DNA from: Candidatus Acidiferrum typicum
GTDB taxonomy: Bacteria; Acidobacteriota; Terriglobia; Acidiferrales; UBA7541
DNA length: 8,455 nt
Reading direction: 5' to 3'
NCBI GenBank assembly: GCA_025463105.1
Contig: JAOAPW010000311.1
Span: 1 to 8,455, forward strand
Below, piece by piece: positions 5,560-8,455 of this stretch (position 1 is the first letter of the stretch; each line of letters starts with the position of its first letter). The notes below the pieces were generated by a model that searched no databases, was not told the DNA's origin, and saw only the letters and a list, made by a program, of their open reading frames with translations. The position numbers and the translations under genes are program-made.

Positions 5560-5832
5560 ATGCCGAATCATTTCTATACCGAACCCGGCTGCGCTGCGTG
5601 CAACGATGCCAGGAAATTTTTGATTTCGCGTGGCATCCCCTTCGAGGAACGAGACATTCGCGCTAACCCCGAATACCTTCGTATGTTGACCGAGGAACTT
5701 GACAGCCTCACGACGCCGACTCTCGTCTTGGGCGATAAAATAATTGTTGGATTCGACCGAAATGAATATGAGCTCTTGATTGCCCATACGGCACCAGAAC
5801 GCGAGAGACCGGGTATCCGCGGCAGGGTCTGA
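5560..5832 (+). CDS. Glutaredoxin-like CXXC thiol-disulfide protein
   Basis: A 90-residue cytosolic protein of the glutaredoxin/NrdH-like thioredoxin fold. After the first beta strand (HFYTEPG) comes the redox motif Cys11-Ala-Ala-Cys14, then helix 1 and strand 2 with FEERDI (28-33). The cis-proline loop TTPTLVLGD (51-59) with Pro53 and the following IIVGFD (61-66) complete the glutathione/thioredoxin-binding face. The length suits a single domain. The CAAC dipeptide differs from the CPYC of classical glutaredoxins and the CVQC/CMQC of NrdH, so the partner reductant is uncertain. No signal peptide is seen. ATG 5560 is preceded in frame by TTG 5557, and no strong ribosome binding site is visible for either. 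The next gene starts 33 nt downstream, so the two are probably co-transcribed. Confidence 0.85.
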   Translation: MPNHFYTEPGCAACNDARKFLISRGIPFEERDIRANPEYLRMLTEELDSLTTPTLVLGDKIIVGFDRNEYELLIAHTAPERERPGIRGRV

Positions 5833-5865
5833 TTTCAATATTCTTCCAGTAAGGAGCTAACACGT

Positions 5866-6552
5866 ATGAAGACTAAACATTTTTTTGCAATTCTTGCGGT
5901 CTTAGTGCTGGCTTATCCTATCGGCGCGCAAATGGGTATGGGAATGCGGACTCCGAGCCTTGGCGGCGTTTGGAATCCAGTCGTGGGCTCCGGCGGTGCG
6001 TACGAGTGGACCGATCGGGACGGAAAGAAGAATCCGATAGAAGCTACGGTTGTAGGCAAAGAAGACGTCAACGGGAAACCCGGCTATTGGATGGAAATAG
6101 TCGCGTCCAATCCACGAATGGGCGGCGAAATGTTCATGAAATATTTATTTGTCTTGGGAGACAGCGGTTTGGCTGCCTCGCGAATGATCATGCAATTTCA
6201 AGGCCAGGATCCTATGGAGATGGATACCAATATAATGATGGCCATGGGAGGACGTCGCGGGGAGCAGCCTATACCATCGGATATCCGCGATAAGTCCGAG
6301 CTTGTCGGTACTGATACGATTACCGTTCCGGCCGGCACATTCAGCTGCGATCACTATCGTCTGAAGGATGGCTCCTCTGAGGCCTGGGTCTCCAACAAGG
6401 TCTCTCCTTGGGGACTCGTCAAAGAGCAAGATAAGGAATCGTCGATGGTCCTGACCAAAATCATCACTGACGCAAAGGACCACATCACCGGCACACCCAG
6501 AAAATTTAATCCGGCGGACATGATGCGTGGGATGGGTAGGCCCGGACAATAG
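5866..6552 (+). CDS. Methionine-rich exported protein of unknown function
   Basis: A 228-residue protein with a standard signal peptide (MKTKHFFAILAVLVLAYPIG, cleavage likely after Ala21). The mature part holds 18 methionines in about 207 residues, clustered as MGMGM (23-27), MIM (107-109), MEM (117-119), MMAM (124-127) and a C-terminal MMRGM (219-223). It has a single cysteine, Cys161. The stretch TVPAGTFSCDHYRL (153-166) followed by AWVSNKVSPWGLVK (173-186) resembles the 'VPAGTF-x-C-x-x-Y ... vWvS-x-x-vP-x-G-x-V-K' core of DUF3108/DUF4412-like periplasmic beta proteins. I recognise that pattern but not a function. AAGGAG sits 9 nt before ATG 5866, making the start secure. It lies 33 nt after the glutaredoxin-like gene. 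Clustered methionines could bind Cu(I) or Ag(I), or quench oxidants; both are inference. Confidence 0.85.
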   Translation: MKTKHFFAILAVLVLAYPIGAQMGMGMRTPSLGGVWNPVVGSGGAYEWTDRDGKKNPIEATVVGKEDVNGKPGYWMEIVASNPRMGGEMFMKYLFVLGDSGLAASRMIMQFQGQDPMEMDTNIMMAMGGRRGEQPIPSDIRDKSELVGTDTITVPAGTFSCDHYRLKDGSSEAWVSNKVSPWGLVKEQDKESSMVLTKIITDAKDHITGTPRKFNPADMMRGMGRPGQ

Positions 6553-6567
6553 GTTTTAAAATCCGGG
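6541..6567 (+). repeat. Inverted repeat over the stop codon of the Met-rich protein gene
   Basis: CCCGGA (6541-6546) and TCCGGG (6562-6567) flank a 15-nt loop that contains the stop codon and the self-complementary TTTTAAAA. A stable GC stem is possible at the 3' end, but without a U-tract, so a terminator role is uncertain. Confidence 0.35.
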
Positions 6568-6652
6568 TGGGCCGAGGGCTAACACTTCACTCTGTCCATT
6601 TGATTGGTTCGTTTCTATTCAAGTTCTTCAAGACGGAAGGTCAATTTCTCAC

Positions 6653-6658
6653 TATAAT
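6653..6658 (+). promoter_or_regulatory. Consensus -10 box TATAAT upstream of the ferredoxin-NADP+ reductase
   Basis: A perfect TATAAT ends 19 nt before the start codon. The expected transcription start falls at about 6664-6666, almost on the TGAGG Shine-Dalgarno (6666-6670), so the leader would be only about 12-14 nt. No good -35 is found at 16-18 nt spacing; TTCAAG at 6627-6632 is 20 nt away. Confidence 0.4.
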
Positions 6659-6677
6659 TCTTATTTGAGGATTACTA

Positions 6678-7460
6678 ATGGCTCCTTCGATTGATAAATA
6701 TTATTCTGCGCGCATTATTGAACGACGGGATATTTCGAACGACTTGTGGGTGATTCGGGTCGATCCCGGCGGGGAATATAGTTTTGTGCCGGGTCAATAT
6801 GCCACGCTGGGCGTAGTGTCTCCTGAAAAACACTACGAACGGGCATATTCGATTGTCTCCGCTCCGCATGAAAAATTTCTGGAATTCTTCGTCGAACTGG
6901 TTCCGCAGGGTGACGTGACGCCGCGGCTTTACCCGTACCGTGTCGGCGACGAATTCACTTTGCGCAAGGTTGCCAAAGGCCGGTTCATCCTGGACACAAC
7001 TTCTGACTGCACCAACCATCTTTTATTGGCGACGGTCACAGGAGTTGCTCCCTTTGTGAGCTTTGTGCGCTCTCTCTATCGTCAGTGGAAGGACGCGAAA
7101 TTTCAGGGAGAGCACAAACTTTTCCTGCTTGACGGTGCCAGCCGCTCCTGGGAATTGGGCTATCGCGAGGAACTTAACCACTTAGCGGCCGAAATTCCCT
7201 GGCTGACCTATGTGCCTACAGTCAGCCGTCCCTGGGAAGACAAATCCTGGCGAGGGGAAACGGGCCGAGTGGACGACCTGGTGCGCAAATACACGGATTC
7301 TCTGGGGCTCACCCCCGTAAATACACGGGCTTATCTTTGCGGGAACCCTTCCATGATCGAAAACACCAAAGGAATTCTGAAGCGGCGCGGCTGGGAAAAG
7401 GAAGCTGTAAAAGAAGAGGCCTTCTTTATCCCTGGGAAGGAATTGGCTGCGTCTCGCTAG
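6678..7460 (+). CDS. Ferredoxin-NADP+ reductase family flavoprotein (Fpr-like)
   Basis: A 260-residue cytosolic flavoprotein of the ferredoxin-NADP+ reductase superfamily, bacterial Fpr-like subgroup, which passes electrons between NADPH and ferredoxin or flavodoxin through FAD. The N-terminal beta-barrel has VPGQYATL (37-44) and the FAD motif Arg55-Ala-Tyr57-Ser58. The NADP domain begins with TVTGVAPFVSF (119-129), the GTGIAPF-type pyrophosphate loop, and ends with YLCGNPSMIENTKGIL (219-234) carrying the nicotinamide-site CGNPxM motif. No iron-sulfur domain follows, so it is a stand-alone reductase, and its length fits Fpr enzymes (about 250-260). ATG 6678 has TGAGG 7 nt upstream. It lies 125 nt after the Met-rich protein gene with its own probable promoter, and is convergent with the branching enzyme gene. 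Confidence 0.93.
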   Translation: MAPSIDKYYSARIIERRDISNDLWVIRVDPGGEYSFVPGQYATLGVVSPEKHYERAYSIVSAPHEKFLEFFVELVPQGDVTPRLYPYRVGDEFTLRKVAKGRFILDTTSDCTNHLLLATVTGVAPFVSFVRSLYRQWKDAKFQGEHKLFLLDGASRSWELGYREELNHLAAEIPWLTYVPTVSRPWEDKSWRGETGRVDDLVRKYTDSLGLTPVNTRAYLCGNPSMIENTKGILKRRGWEKEAVKEEAFFIPGKELAASR

Positions 7461-7505
7461 GGTGCGGTTCTGTGATCGGACCTCGCGGACTAGTCCACTC
7501 GCATT

Positions 7506-8455
7506 TCATTCGTGTTTAAAATAAACAGCGGCCAGTGGCGGCAGGCGCAAATTCAGCGAGTAGGGGTGGTTGCCCCAGGGAATTGCCTGGGCCTGGACGC
7601 CGCCCAGATTACCCACATTGGTTCCGCCATATCGCTCCGAATCAGTGTTCATCGCTTCCCGGTAATATCCCAGCTCGGGAACTCCCACGCGGTAATTTTC
7701 GCGCATGACAGGCGTGCAGTTGGCGACCACCACCATGAAATTTTCGTGGTATTTCCCGCGACGCAGGAAAGAAAGAACGCTGGCATCGGAATCATTGCAG
7801 TCCAGCCACTCGAAGCCGTGCCAGTCGAAGTCCACTTCATGCAGCGCCGCTTCCCGGGAATAGAGGGCATTCAGATCCGCGACCAGAGTTTGAACGCCTC
7901 GGTGATATCCGTATTCGAGCAGGTGCCATTCAAGGCTCGTGTCATGATCCCACTCGACGCGCTGCGCGAATTCATCGCCCATGAACATCAGTTTCTTCCC
8001 TGGATGAGCGAACATGTATCCATACAGCAGGCGCAAATTCCCGAATTGCTGCCACAAGTCGCCAGGCATTTTGTTGATCAGAGAAGACTTGCCGTGAACC
8101 ACTTCGTCATGTGAGAAGGGCAGCATAAAGTTTTCCGTGAAGGCGTATAGCATGGAAAACGTCATGCGGTTGTGGTTGTACTTCCGGTGGATGGGGTCCA
8201 GCGAAAAATAGCTGAGAGTGTCATTCATCCAGCCCATGTTCCACTTCAGGCTGAAGCCCAGCCCGCCCAGATAGGTTGGCCGTGAAACCATGGGCCAGGA
8301 AGTTGATTCCTCGGCAATCGTCAACACTCCGGGATGGCGCGCGTAGACGACCTCGTTGAGCCGCTTTAGAAACGCAATCGCCGCGAGATTTTCACGGCCG
8401 CCGAATTCGTTGGGGACCCATTCTCCTTGGCGCCTGGAGTAATCCAGATAGAGCA
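7506..8455 (-). CDS. glgB: 1,4-alpha-glucan branching enzyme, C-terminal part (5' end beyond the window)
   Basis: The C-terminal 315 residues of a glycogen branching enzyme (GH13), which cuts alpha-1,4 chains and re-attaches them in alpha-1,6 linkage during glycogen synthesis in the cytosol. The frame is open to the window edge and begins LYLDYSRRQGEWVPNEFGG, a typical GlgB segment. The catalytic glutamate lies in IAEESTSW, and the His-Asp pair is in LPFSHDEVVHGK (His115-Asp116 of this fragment). MPGDLWQQFGNLR, YGYMFAHPGKKLMFMGDEFAQ and the C-terminal all-beta domain follow, ending HE and then TGA (7508-7506). The catalytic nucleophile Asp and the N-terminal CBM48 module are outside the window. 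It is convergent with the flavoprotein gene, 45 nt from its stop. An apparent internal GTG at 8327 is a valine codon inside the enzyme, not a start. Confidence 0.96.
   Translation of the reverse strand, partial: LYLDYSRRQGEWVPNEFGGRENLAAIAFLKRLNEVVYARHPGVLTIAEESTSWPMVSRPTYLGGLGFSLKWNMGWMNDTLSYFSLDPIHRKYNHNRMTFSMLYAFTENFMLPFSHDEVVHGKSSLINKMPGDLWQQFGNLRLLYGYMFAHPGKKLMFMGDEFAQRVEWDHDTSLEWHLLEYGYHRGVQTLVADLNALYSREAALHEVDFDWHGFEWLDCNDSDASVLSFLRRGKYHENFMVVVANCTPVMRENYRVGVPELGYYREAMNTDSERYGGTNVGNLGGVQAQAIPWGNHPYSLNLRLPPLAAVYFKHE

Noticed and set aside
7487..7496. Palindrome GGACTAGTCC between the convergent flavoprotein and branching enzyme genes
   Set aside because: It is only 10 bp with no loop or U-tract; too short to call a terminator or operator.
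7512..8114. Plus-strand open frame of 200 codons opposite the branching enzyme
   Set aside because: It is the mirror of conserved glgB codons and shows no family features.
8325..8327. GTG as the start of the branching enzyme
   Set aside because: The frame continues upstream with conserved GlgB sequence to the window edge, so the gene is cut by the window, not started here.

Overview
The window reads as an ordinary chromosomal stretch from a GC-moderate, Gram-negative-type bacterium. Acidobacteriota (Terriglobia-like) is my best guess. The reasons are the gene styles (a short secreted carboxypeptidase-regulatory-like protein, an acidobacterial-looking phosphoglucomutase, small proteins ending signal peptides in 'AQ'), purine-rich ribosome binding sites, and palindromic intergenic repeats. 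The phylum is inferred; there is no rRNA or marker gene to settle it.

Layout from left to right. (1) At the left edge, on the minus strand, is the N-terminal start of a membrane or exported protein (1-68, cut by the window). It lies behind a complete phosphoglucomutase/phosphomannomutase family gene (128-1585, minus). (2) Divergent from it is cutA (1697-2038, plus), for which a TTG start with a good Shine-Dalgarno fits much better than the upstream ATG. (3) A perfect 32-bp palindrome (2079-2110) sits between cutA and a convergent cystathionine gamma-synthase/lyase family gene (2112-3251, minus). (4) After a 337-bp gap without a gene comes a small exported carboxypeptidase-regulatory-like protein (3589-4008, plus), then a 340-bp gap rich in short inverted repeats. 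(5) A co-directional plus-strand run follows: a MacB/DevC-type ABC transporter permease (4349-5467), a glutaredoxin-like CXXC protein (5560-5832), a methionine-rich exported protein (5866-6552) and a ferredoxin-NADP+ reductase (6678-7460). (6) The C-terminal part of a glycogen branching enzyme (7506-8455, minus) runs off the right edge.

How they might work together. Phosphoglucomutase (Glc-1-P/Glc-6-P) and GlgB both belong to glycogen metabolism, but they lie 6 kb apart with unrelated genes between them, so any link is only neighbourhood. The glutaredoxin-like protein, the Met-rich exported protein and the ferredoxin-NADP+ reductase suggest a small redox or metal-handling neighbourhood, and CutA is historically linked to copper tolerance; this is inference. 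A bulged 12-bp hairpin directly after the permease stop probably separates it from the glutaredoxin transcription unit.

I see no CRISPR array, tRNA, rRNA, insertion sequence, phage gene or recognisable riboswitch. I did not find a convincing new system. The points most worth a second look are the Met-rich exported protein beside a CXXC protein, the 32-bp palindrome, the stop-codon-bearing 15-bp tandem repeat, and the repeat-rich gap at 4009-4348.
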